Of a stretch of 46,553 bases of DNA, positions 33,228-40,863 are shown piece by piece (within the stretch, counting starts at the first letter, position 1; each line of letters begins with the position of its first letter). This DNA comes from CAVXYG01 sp963766005 (GTDB lineage: Bacteria; Actinomycetota; Actinomycetes; S36-B12; GCA-2699445). The stretch covers positions 1-46,553 of the forward strand of contig CAVXYG010000016.1 in NCBI GenBank assembly GCA_963766005.1. Direction: 5' to 3'. The translations under genes and the position numbers were made by a program. The notes below the pieces were generated by a model that was given only the letters and a program-made list of their open reading frames with translations, made no database searches and was not told the DNA's origin.

Positions 33228-34985
33228 TCAGACCCGGTGCGCTTCGATGGTCATGCCCGCGGCGCGCAGCCGATCGATGGCGGGGCTCCCCAGCGCGGAG
33301 GCCGGCGTGAGCACACCGGCGCGATCGGGCAGGAGATCGCCGTCGAGCACCACGGTCAGCGCGCACTGGCTGATCATCATGGCCGTTGCCGCATACCCCG
33401 GGTCGCCCTTCGCGGCGACCAGTCCGGTGTAGCGTCGGCCGTCGGCGGTCCGGCTCACGAGTCGAACCGCGAACTTGCCGGTGCGCCGGGTCTCCTCGTC
33501 GGGGCCCTCGCCGGGCTTCGGGAGCAGGCGCTGGATGAGCGACCGGGTCGGCCCGAACGACACCGCAGTGAAGCCGGCGATCATGCCCCCGGTCAGCGCC
33601 GCCGCTCCGATCAGCCCCTTCGGCCCGCTGCCGTTGGCGACCACCTCGCGGTATCGAAAGTCCTTGGAGTAGGCGTACCCCAGCAGCGCGTTGCTGCGGC
33701 GCACGACCCGCGAGTTCACCATGGCCATGATGAACGGCGACACCCAGGACTGCAGTTCCTGGTCGTAGGCCATCGTTGTGCCGTCGCGGCCATCGCCGGG
33801 CGACGGCTCCTCGGCCCGTGCCGGGCTGAGGGCGTACGGATCCGCCGCGGTCCGGGCCAGGGAGCGGTCCTCGTCGACTGCTTCGAGCTGGGTGAACAGC
33901 GACGCGATGGTGCCGCCGCTGAATCCGCCACGGGCGCTCACGACGGCGAAGCGGGTATCGCCGAGAGCGCCGTCACCGTCCTCAGCAGCGGCTCGGTGCA
34001 GGGCGAAGACGCCCAGATCCGAGGGGATCGAGTCGAAGCCGCAGGAGTGGATGATTCGGGCACCGGTGCGCTTGGCGGCGGCGTCGTAGCCGTCGATGGA
34101 CTGTCGCATGAACAGCACCTCGCCGGTGAGGTCCAGGTAGTGCGTCCCATGCTCCGCACAGGCTTCCACGACCGGCAGCCCGTATTTCAGGTACGGCCCC
34201 ACCGTGGTGATGAGCACCCGGGTGCGGGATGCCATCGTCGCCAGCGATGCGGGGTCAGCGCTGTCGGCCGTGATGAGCGGCCACTGGGTTGCGGCCGGGA
34301 TGGCGTCGCGGACCTCCTGCAGTCTGACCTCCGATCGGCCGGCCAGCGCGATCCGCACTCCTGGCGGGGCATGCTCGGCCAGGTACTGGGCAGTCAACCT
34401 GCCCACGAACCCGGTAGCGCCGAACACGACGATGTCGAAGTCCCGCCGACCAGTGCCTGAGGAGGAGCCTGCCCGCTTCGCCGGTGCTGCCTTCTTGGCC
34501 GGGACCGTCTTCGAGGATGCTGCCTGCTTCGCCGCGGTTGTCTTCGTCGCCGGCGATGTCTTGGCGGGCGCCTTCTTCGCCGGTGCTGCCTTCTTCGCCG
34601 AGGCTGTCTTCTTGGCCGGGGCCGTCTTCGAGGGTGCTGCCTGCTTCGCCGCGGTCGTCTTCGTCGCCGGCGATGTCTTGGCGGGCGCCTTCTTCGCCGA
34701 GGCTGTCTTCTTGGCCGGGGCCGTCTGCGAGGGTGCTGCCTGCTTCGCCGCGGTTGTCTTCGTCGCCGGCGATGTCTTGGCGGGCGCCTTCTTCGCCGGT
34801 GCGGCCTTCCTCGGGGCCGGCCGCTTGGCGGCCTTCGCGGGGGCCTTCTTCGCCGCCGGTGCCGGCTGAGGGGCTGCCGCTTCGGGGCGGGGCTCCGTCG
34901 CGGTGTCGGGGCCCGATGCAGGTCCGTGCGACGCTTCCGCGGAGGCGTCGGTGCTGGCGGGATGCTGATCCTGGCGCTCGTCCAT
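33228..34985 (-). CDS. Saccharopine-dehydrogenase-like reductase with N-terminal histone-H1-like tail
   Basis: 585 residues. The C-terminal 400 residues are a SDR/saccharopine-dehydrogenase-like reductase: Rossmann FDIVVFGATGFVGRLTAQYL near 184-203, then AGRS, CGFDSIPSDLG near 320 and GGTIASL, matching the trans-acting enoyl reductase group. The first 175 residues are unrelated: an acidic start, then about 130 residues of Lys/Ala/Pro repeats (KKAPAK, TSPATKTTAAKQ) as in linker histone H1 or the C-tail of mycobacterial HupB. Such a tail would be expected to bind nucleic acid or polyphosphate. I keep ATG 34985 because no convincing internal start exists before the enzyme domain except far into the repeat. 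Convergent with the acyl-CoA dehydrogenase. Confidence 0.88.
   Translation of the reverse strand: MDERQDQHPASTDASAEASHGPASGPDTATEPRPEAAAPQPAPAAKKAPAKAAKRPAPRKAAPAKKAPAKTSPATKTTAAKQAAPSQTAPAKKTASAKKAPAKTSPATKTTAAKQAAPSKTAPAKKTASAKKAAPAKKAPAKTSPATKTTAAKQAASSKTVPAKKAAPAKRAGSSSGTGRRDFDIVVFGATGFVGRLTAQYLAEHAPPGVRIALAGRSEVRLQEVRDAIPAATQWPLITADSADPASLATMASRTRVLITTVGPYLKYGLPVVEACAEHGTHYLDLTGEVLFMRQSIDGYDAAAKRTGARIIHSCGFDSIPSDLGVFALHRAAAEDGDGALGDTRFAVVSARGGFSGGTIASLFTQLEAVDEDRSLARTAADPYALSPARAEEPSPGDGRDGTTMAYDQELQSWVSPFIMAMVNSRVVRRSNALLGYAYSKDFRYREVVANGSGPKGLIGAAALTGGMIAGFTAVSFGPTRSLIQRLLPKPGEGPDEETRRTGKFAVRLVSRTADGRRYTGLVAAKGDPGYAATAMMISQCALTVVLDGDLLPDRAGVLTPASALGSPAIDRLRAAGMTIEAHRV
34461..34862 (-). 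repeat. In-frame DNA repeat encoding the H1-like tail
   Basis: A core that begins GCTGCCTGCTTCGCCGCGGT on the plus strand starts at 34519, 34636 and 34735 (117 and 99 bases apart, both multiples of three) and continues nearly unchanged for about 60 bases. The protein copies read KAPAKTSPATKTTAAKQAA. Keeping to whole codons suggests expansion under selection or slippage within a reading frame. Confidence 0.85.
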
Positions 34986-35076
34986 GGATTCAGGCTATGC
35001 GTCCCGGGTTCGCGCCGTGCGAGCACCGGTGGTCTTGGACCCCGCAGGTGGCCGAGTCGCGGCGCCCGCCTGGGGC

Positions 35077-35850
35077 TCAGTGCTGCGGCGCAGGCGAGGA
35101 CTGCAGGACGACTTCAAGGCTGTTATCGGCCGTCACGTGGGTGCTCCAGCCGTCGGCGCGGAGGATCTGGGCCAACTCGACCGGGTGCTCCGGATCGTGG
35201 CCCGCCGTCAGGAGGCTGCGTGCTATGGCGCCCCTCGTTGCCTTGTTGTGGTGGCTCACCGAGACGCGGCGGCCGTCGCGGATGGTGACGACTCGCACGG
35301 GCACCCACCGTGGCGTGCGCTGGCCGAACAGCGCGGAATAGACGCCGGACCGCATGTCGATGATGAGGTGCTGCTGCGCCAGCGGGCGGAGGACCTCCGC
35401 CAGCGCCGATGACCACACCCGTCTCGGCGTGGGAAGTCCGGGCAGTCGAACGCCGCCCGAGAGCCGATACGCCGGTATCGGGTCGTCGGGTCGTACCAGG
35501 CCGAACAGGCCGCTGGCGATGAGCACGCTCTGCGCCGCCGTGCGCTGTGCGGAGTCCGGGAGGGACCCGATGCCCAGCGCAGTGTGGAGGACGCCCGAGT
35601 AGATCCGGGCTGCCGGGCCGCACGGCTGCGCGGGGAGCGCCGCGTTGCGATGAACCTCGGGCAGCAGCGACGGCCCGAGCCCCAACCGCGAGAGCGCCCC
35701 GACCGGATCGGCGGCGCACAACTCGACGAGCGCGTCGAGGACGAGTCGGCGGGTCGGGTTCAGGCCGGGGAAGGACAGCGCATCGAGGTCCAGCGGCGGA
35801 CCCTCGGGAGGTGGCGTCTTGCCTTCGGACGGCGGCAGCAGGATGCGCAT
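35077..35850 (-). CDS. yaaA: YaaA family peroxide stress protein
   Basis: 257 residues, the family length (about 250). Start of protein: RILLPPSEGKTPP (residues 2-14), then FPGLNPTRRLVLDALVEL, YSGVLHTALGIGSL, LIASGLFGLVRPDDPIPAYRLS and the ending VTIRDGRRVSVSHHNKATRGAIARSLL, all YaaA (DUF328) signatures. YaaA lowers intracellular iron and limits Fenton damage in E. coli; a DNA-binding helix-hairpin-helix-like core has been reported for it. ATG 35850 is seven bases after TAGGCT. No peroxide regulator nearby. Confidence 0.9.
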   Translation of the reverse strand: MRILLPPSEGKTPPPEGPPLDLDALSFPGLNPTRRLVLDALVELCAADPVGALSRLGLGPSLLPEVHRNAALPAQPCGPAARIYSGVLHTALGIGSLPDSAQRTAAQSVLIASGLFGLVRPDDPIPAYRLSGGVRLPGLPTPRRVWSSALAEVLRPLAQQHLIIDMRSGVYSALFGQRTPRWVPVRVVTIRDGRRVSVSHHNKATRGAIARSLLTAGHDPEHPVELAQILRADGWSTHVTADNSLEVVLQSSPAPQH

Positions 35851-35857
35851 CGCGGGC

Positions 35858-35863
35858 AGCCTA
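35858..35863 (-). promoter_or_regulatory. TAGGCT -10 box, leaderless start of yaaA
   Basis: TAGGCT on the minus strand, then seven bases, then ATG 35850. No ribosome site in between. Confidence 0.55.
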
Positions 35864-36010
35864 TCCGCCGGTGGGAGCCCGGCTGACGGGCCTTCCCGGG
35901 CCCGAGGTCGGCACCGCCTCCGCCGCCCAATCGCCCGAGAGCGCATTCGGTTGCGGCAGGAGGTCAATTGGCACCCGTCGGGCGTACCTTGGGAGCGACG
36001 GAGGAGAGGC

Positions 36011-36280
36011 ATGGCTACGGCACCGCAGGACGGTGGCAGTTTCGACGATCTGCCGCCACTGGACGACGAGTGGATCAAGGGCGCCGCGAAGCGCGAGGAG
36101 TCCGCCCAGCAGCGGGCCGACCGGCTGCGCCGCATCGCTGCCGAGCATGAACGCATCCAGCGTCAGATGGAGGCCGACCGGCGGACCGCGGCCACCAACA
36201 GCAGACGCGACACGTGGCGTCCCTGGATCATCGCTGCCGCGATTGTCGGGGCGCTCATCCTGCTCTTCGTCATCCTGTAG
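36011..36280 (+). CDS. Small tail-anchored membrane protein of unknown function
   Basis: 89 residues from ATG 36011 with GAGGAGAGG just before it and a TACCTT box at 35985-35990. The N-terminal 67 residues are charged and helical (EESAQQRADRLRRIAAEHERIQRQMEADRR), probably a coiled coil; the last 20 (WIIAAAIVGALILLFVIL) are a single membrane helix with the C-terminus at the far side. No conserved enzyme motif. It stands between YaaA and the FAD oxidoreductase, divergent from the first. Confidence 0.75.
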   Translation: MATAPQDGGSFDDLPPLDDEWIKGAAKREESAQQRADRLRRIAAEHERIQRQMEADRRTAATNSRRDTWRPWIIAAAIVGALILLFVIL

Positions 36281-36320
36281 ACCGCCGGACGCCGCGCCGG
36301 ACCCTGCAGGGGCGAGGCCG

Positions 36321-37604
36321 TCAGGTGGACCCGCCCGTGCCGACCTGGCCCAGATAGCGGGCCGCCGCACGCGCCCCGTGTTCGCCGCTGACCAGCGCGC
36401 CTTGGATGCTCGGCGTTCTCCGGTGGTCGCCGATGACCAGCAGACCGTCCTCGACGTGGATCGGGCGCCGCAGCGGATCCCTCGCCCCGAGGCGCGGGAG
36501 CGCGTTCCGGACCGGGTACACGCCGATCGGCTCGAGGTCCAGCGGCGCAACGCCCAGCAGGTGCCCGGCCTCCCGTCGGGTTCGGGCGGCAGCGGCGCCA
36601 TCGGCGTGCAGGCCGACCGCCGTCGCCGCCACGAGTGCGCGCCCGCTCTGGCTGTACTCCGGAGCGGCCGAGGTCATCACTGCGGCGTTGCACAGGAATC
36701 GGTCTCCTGAACCGTCGAGCAGCAGCCGGCGGTCGCCGACCTGCGGCGGCGCGTCCAGCGCGAAGTACCAGGTGGTCAGGGAAGCCATCGACGGTACCGC
36801 GAGGCCCGGCACCAGCCGCGTCGCCACCGGGGCCTCGGTGGCGACGACGACGACGCGACCCGACAGCGTCTCGTCGGCCGTCACGACGTCGCGTCCCCGC
36901 AGCGAGGTCACCTCGGCACCGGTGCGCAGCACGCCGTCGGGGAGGGCCGCTGCCAGCTGCTCGGGCAGCGCAGCCATCCCGCGGCTGGGGACGCTCGGCG
37001 TGCCGCGCACGAAGGAGCGCAGGACGAGGTCGGCGTAGCGCCGACCGGTGCCCAGATCGACATCGGCGAAGACCCCGGACAGGAACGGTACGGCGAGCCG
37101 CTCCATGGCGCGCCGCCCGACGCCCCACTGGCGCAGCGCCGCGGCGATCGAGACGTCGGTGCGGTGCCGGAGCCGGGCGACGGGTTCGGTGCCGCAGGAG
37201 GCGACGTACGCGCCGAACGCTGCCAGCTCCCACGGCGGCGCCGGCATCCCCAGCAGCGCGGCACCGATCGTCCGCGGCAGACGGCCGGGCTCGCGCCGCG
37301 GGTCGTCCAAGCCCCATCGACGCCCGTCGGAGAACCCTTCGACACCGGCCGCGAACGGCCTCAGGTCCAGCGCGCCGTAGTCGAAGGTGCGCCGACCCGC
37401 GGGGTAGGCGGGATTGAGCAGCTGGAATCCGTGGTCGAGCCGGAAGCCGTCCACGGTGTCGGTGCGGATCCTGCCCCCCGGGACCGTGTTGCGCTCCAGC
37501 AGCACGACGTCGTAGCCGAGCCGATGCAGGATGCGCGTCGCGGTCAAACCGGCGAGACCGGCACCGATCACGACGACGTCGTGCCTGGCGGTTCCGCGCG
37601 TCAT
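36321..37604 (-). CDS. FAD-dependent oxidoreductase of the protoporphyrinogen/amine-oxidase type
   Basis: 427 residues. FAD-binding start DVVVIGAGLAGLTATRILHRLGYDVVLLERNTVPGG (the GxGxxG with E in the second strand and the GGR follow-on RIRTD), then LDHGFQLLNPAYP near 57. The C-terminal FAD contacts are DGLLVIGDHRRTPSIQGALVSGEHGARAAARYL. The middle third is variable, as in PPOX/phytoene-desaturase relatives. The NAD(P)/FAD amino-oxidase family assignment is clear, the substrate is not; no haem or carotenoid genes adjoin. ATG 37604 is six bases after TAGGGT (37611-37616). Confidence 0.88.
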   Translation of the reverse strand: MTRGTARHDVVVIGAGLAGLTATRILHRLGYDVVLLERNTVPGGRIRTDTVDGFRLDHGFQLLNPAYPAGRRTFDYGALDLRPFAAGVEGFSDGRRWGLDDPRREPGRLPRTIGAALLGMPAPPWELAAFGAYVASCGTEPVARLRHRTDVSIAAALRQWGVGRRAMERLAVPFLSGVFADVDLGTGRRYADLVLRSFVRGTPSVPSRGMAALPEQLAAALPDGVLRTGAEVTSLRGRDVVTADETLSGRVVVVATEAPVATRLVPGLAVPSMASLTTWYFALDAPPQVGDRRLLLDGSGDRFLCNAAVMTSAAPEYSQSGRALVAATAVGLHADGAAAARTRREAGHLLGVAPLDLEPIGVYPVRNALPRLGARDPLRRPIHVEDGLLVIGDHRRTPSIQGALVSGEHGARAAARYLGQVGTGGST

Positions 37605-37610
37605 GTCCTC

Positions 37611-37616
37611 ACCCTA
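37611..37616 (-). promoter_or_regulatory. TAGGGT -10 box, leaderless start of the FAD oxidoreductase
   Basis: TAGGGT on the minus strand followed by GAGGAC and ATG 37604. The GAGG could also act as a ribosome site if transcription begins upstream. Confidence 0.5.
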
Positions 37617-37707
37617 GGTGCTCGGCTGGACCCTGGGCGATGACGGCGTCGGCGGGCGACGGACACTGAAGTTCCCAGTGTTCGTTCTCGACGAGGCAAG
37701 GACGCCC

Positions 37708-39762
37708 GTGCCCAATCGACTTGCGGCTGCTACCAGTCCGTACCTGCTGCAGCATGCCAACAACCCCGTGGACTGGTGGGAGTGGACCCCGGAGGCCTTC
37801 GCCGAGGCCCGCCGGCGGGATGTCCCGATCCTGCTGTCGGTCGGGTACTCGGCCTGTCACTGGTGCCATGTCATGGCGCACGAGTCCTTCGAGGACGCTG
37901 CGATCGGGGCCACGATCAGCCGCGACTTCGTCGCGATCAAGGTCGACCGCGAGGAGCGGCCCGACATCGACGCGGTGTACATGCGCGCCACGCAGCTGCT
38001 CACCGGCGGCGGCGGATGGCCGATGACGGTGTTCCTCGACCACGAGGCGCGGCCGTTCTACGCCGGTACCTACTTCCCCCCGCAGCAGCGCCACGGGATG
38101 CCGTCCTTCCCCAGCGTCCTCGCGGGTATCAGCAGCGCCTGGACGCAGGATCGGCCACGGGTGGAGCGGGCCGCCGCCCAGGTGGCGAACGCGGTCCGAG
38201 CAGCCGATGACGGCCCCGCCGAGCCCGTTGTCGTCACCGACCCCGCCACCTCCGCCGTCGTGTGGCGCGGGGCCGAGCGAGACCGGCCCCAGGTTGCCCA
38301 CGCTGCTGTCGCGGCGCTGCGCGAGCAGTTCGACCCGGTGCACGGCGGTTTCGGCGGCGCCCCGAAGTTCCCGCCGGCGACCGTGGCCGAGTTCCTCCTG
38401 CGCCACTACGCGCGCACCGGCAACGGGATGGCGCTGACGATGGTCGATCTCACCTGCACGGCCATGGCTCGCGGGGGGATGTACGACCAGCTCGGCGGCG
38501 GCTTCGCCCGGTACAGCGTCGACGCCGCCTGGACCGTCCCGCACTTCGAGAAGATGCTCTCCGACAACGCGCTCCTGGCCCGCGTCTACCTGCACCTGTG
38601 GCGGGCGACCGGCTCCGCGCTGGCGGAACGGGTGGTCCGCGAGACCTGCGACTTCCTGCTGCGCGAGCTGCGAACCGGAGAGGGCGGTTTCGCCAGTGCG
38701 CTGGACGCCGACAGCGAGCCGCTGCTGCCCGGCCAGAACCCGGAGGGCGCCCACTACGTCTGGACGCCGCAGCAGCTGCAGGAGGTCCTGGGCCCGAATG
38801 GAGTCGAGGTCGCCCGCTGGTTGTCCGTGGACGGGCTCGGGACCTTCGAGCACGGCACATCGGTGCTCCAGCTGCTGGAGGATCCGCCGGCCCCCCAGGT
38901 CTGGGCGTCGGTTCGTCAGCGGTTGCTGGCCGCGAGGGGGCAGCGACCGAGGCCGGCCCGCGACGACAAGGTGATCGCGGCATGGAACGGACTTGCGATC
39001 GCGGCCCTGGCCGAGGCCGGCGTCCTGCTCGAGGAGCCGGCCTACCTCGACGCCGCCAACACCTGCGCCGAGCTGCTGCTCGAGGTCCACATGGCCGACG
39101 GTCGGCTCCGGAGGGCTTCGCGCGATGGCAGCGCGGGTTCGGCGCTAGCCGTGCTGGAGGACTACGGCGCCGTCGCCGAGGGCCTGCTCGCGCTCTACCA
39201 GGCCACCGGGCGGACCGGCTGGCTCGACACCGCCGCATCCCTGGTCGACTCGGCGCAGCGGTTGTTCGGCGACGGTGCCGGCGGGTTCCACGAGGTCGGC
39301 AGCGACGCCGAGGCACTCCTGACGCGTCCACGGGCCGCCGCCGACCATCCGACGCCGTCCGGCTGGTCGCTGCTGGCCGGCGCCATGGTCACCCTCGGGG
39401 CCTTGACCGGGGACGCGGGTACGCAGCAGGCTGCGCGGGATGCCGTGGCCGCCCTGCTCGCGCAGCCCGATGCAGCTGAGCCGCGCTTCATGGGCTGGGG
39501 GCTGGCGGTGCTCGAGGCCCTGATCGCCGGCCCGCTGGAGGTCGCGGTCGTCGCCGAACCGGGGTCTGCCATGCACCGCACCGCCCTGGCCGGCACGTCG
39601 CCGGGCATGGTGGTCGCCGTGACCGACGGTGCGAGCTCGCACCCGCCGCTGCTGCAGCACCGGTCGGCCATCGACGGGCGTCCCACGGCCTACGTCTGCC
39701 GGGACTTCACCTGCCAACTGCCGACGACCGACCCCGCCACCTTGTCCGAGCAGGTGCGGTAG
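37708..39762 (+). CDS. YyaL/SSP411-like protein: thioredoxin-like domain plus N-acylglucosamine-epimerase-like barrel
   Basis: 684 residues from GTG 37708 (GAGGCAAGGA upstream); the 30 extra codons to 37618 are poorly supported. The thioredoxin-like domain (DUF255) spans about 1-160: NRLAAATSPYLLQHANNPVDW, then CHWC (within SACHWCHVMAHESF) as the redox pair, IKVDREERPDID and GGGGWPMTVFLD. The rest is an alpha/alpha barrel (GGMYDQLGGGFARYSVDAAWTVPHFEKML). Human SSP411 and Bacillus YyaL share this layout; the molecular role is not settled. It ends 38 bases before the region with degraded ABC genes. Confidence 0.92.
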   Translation: MPNRLAAATSPYLLQHANNPVDWWEWTPEAFAEARRRDVPILLSVGYSACHWCHVMAHESFEDAAIGATISRDFVAIKVDREERPDIDAVYMRATQLLTGGGGWPMTVFLDHEARPFYAGTYFPPQQRHGMPSFPSVLAGISSAWTQDRPRVERAAAQVANAVRAADDGPAEPVVVTDPATSAVVWRGAERDRPQVAHAAVAALREQFDPVHGGFGGAPKFPPATVAEFLLRHYARTGNGMALTMVDLTCTAMARGGMYDQLGGGFARYSVDAAWTVPHFEKMLSDNALLARVYLHLWRATGSALAERVVRETCDFLLRELRTGEGGFASALDADSEPLLPGQNPEGAHYVWTPQQLQEVLGPNGVEVARWLSVDGLGTFEHGTSVLQLLEDPPAPQVWASVRQRLLAARGQRPRPARDDKVIAAWNGLAIAALAEAGVLLEEPAYLDAANTCAELLLEVHMADGRLRRASRDGSAGSALAVLEDYGAVAEGLLALYQATGRTGWLDTAASLVDSAQRLFGDGAGGFHEVGSDAEALLTRPRAAADHPTPSGWSLLAGAMVTLGALTGDAGTQQAARDAVAALLAQPDAAEPRFMGWGLAVLEALIAGPLEVAVVAEPGSAMHRTALAGTSPGMVVAVTDGASSHPPLLQHRSAIDGRPTAYVCRDFTCQLPTTDPATLSEQVR

Positions 39763-39799
39763 GGGCGGCCCTCCGCACTGCGAGGCGATGAGCGAGGCG

Positions 39800-40060
39800 C
39801 GCAACGGCGCGGTGCGTCGTCCACGATCTTGCGCAGTGCGGCGTGCCCGGTCGCGGTGAACAGATCGCGCAGCGCATCGACGGCCTCGGGCTGGGTCATC
39901 GCCGAGCGGACGAGGAGCGTCATCCGCTCCTGGATCGCGGCGGGCACCACGGAGACGTCTGCGTCGAGCCCGCCGGCGGGCAGCAGCGACCCGATGCGCC
40001 GCGGATCGGCATCCCGGTAGCCCTGCCCGACACGCTGTCCGCGCGACGTCAGCAGCGGCG
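39800..40060 (-). pseudogene. Fragment of a membrane-associated protein, unknown
   Basis: A protein-like stretch in one frame: DADVSVVPAAIQERMTLLVRSAMTQPEAVDALRDLFTATGHAALRKIVDD. It resembles the extracytoplasmic segment of actinobacterial polytopic proteins in which such a helical region follows the first membrane helix. The part upstream runs without a break into the ABC-ATPase remnant. No start or membrane segment is left. Confidence 0.35.
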
Positions 40061-40510
40061 GTAGCACTGCTCGGCCTCCTGCATGGAGTGCGACGTGACC
40101 GACGATCCGACGCCCCGAGCCGACGGCCCGTGGCTGATGTCCCGGAGATCGGCGCGGGCGCTGGCGAAGACCCCAGGTCGGCTCGTCGAGGACCAGGACC
40201 TCAGCGCGTGCAGCGTGGCGCACGCGAAGGACAACTCGCGCTGCTGCCCCAGGGGCAGGTCGGCGAGGAGTCGGCCGCGCGACGCCGCCCCCGTCGCGGG
40301 CAGCGCAAGCGGGGTGCTCGGTACATCCCGGCCACGAAGGCCACGTGCTCGGCCACGGTGAGGTCCGGCCACAGGCCCCAGCCCCTGCGGCACGGAGCCC
40401 GGGCACTGCCGATGGGCCCGGTGCTGGTGTCCGCCGAGCAGGGTCGAGGTGCCCTCGGACGGCGCCAGGAGCCCCAGCAGGACCCGGATCATGGCGCCCA
40501 TGGCTGGAAC
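40061..40510 (-). pseudogene. ABC transporter ATPase, degraded by frameshifts
   Basis: On the minus strand one finds, in order and in three alternating frames, IRVLLGLLAPSEGTSTLLGG (after a destroyed Walker A), GLWPDLTVAEHVAFVAGMYR (the helical-domain approach), LLADLPLGQQRELSFACATLH (the signature region with LPLGQQ for the LSGGQ), VLVLDEPTWG (Walker B) and ADLRDISHGPSARGVGSSVTSHSMQEAEQC (D-loop and H-switch). At least three frameshifts separate these and the Walker A is not recognisable. This was an ABC exporter ATPase. Confidence 0.75.
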
Positions 40511-40586
40511 GCAGGCCTGCCGCAGGACAGCAGTCAACGCAGATGCAGCCAGCACGATCGCTCGCCGAGGAGGACGCCGGCGGCAC

Positions 40587-40664
40587 GGCTGTCGGCGAGG
40601 GCTGCCGCGCTGGGCCGCCGCGCTGGGCTGTCGGCGCGGGCTGCCGCGAGGGCCGCCGCGCTGG
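40587..40664. repeat. 39-bp imperfect direct repeat
   Basis: Copies at 40587-40625 and 40626-40664 differ at about three positions; both are made of GGCTGCCGCG/GGCCGCCGCG modules. It lies between the ABC remnant and trpB2. Confidence 0.7.
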
Positions 40665-40825
40665 TGCGTCCGTCGGCGAGCAGGGGCCTCAGGGCTGGAC
40701 GCCGCCGGTCGCCCGGCCGCGCCGACGGCGTCCAGCGCGCGCGACTGCGCTGCTCGCCGCCAGCGTCGGCTGCCGCGACTTCCGCGGCACGCCCCCCGTG
40801 ACACCGGGTCCCCGGCGTTCTGACT

Positions 40826-40831
40826 TAGGGT
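40826..40831 (+). promoter_or_regulatory. Likely -10 box of the trpB2 gene
   Basis: TAGGGT 32 bases before ATG 40864. The leader would be about 25 nt and carries a ribosome site GGGAGG (40852-40857). Confidence 0.45.
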
Positions 40832-40863
40832 TGCCGCAGACACGCGGCACACGGGAGGCCCAG

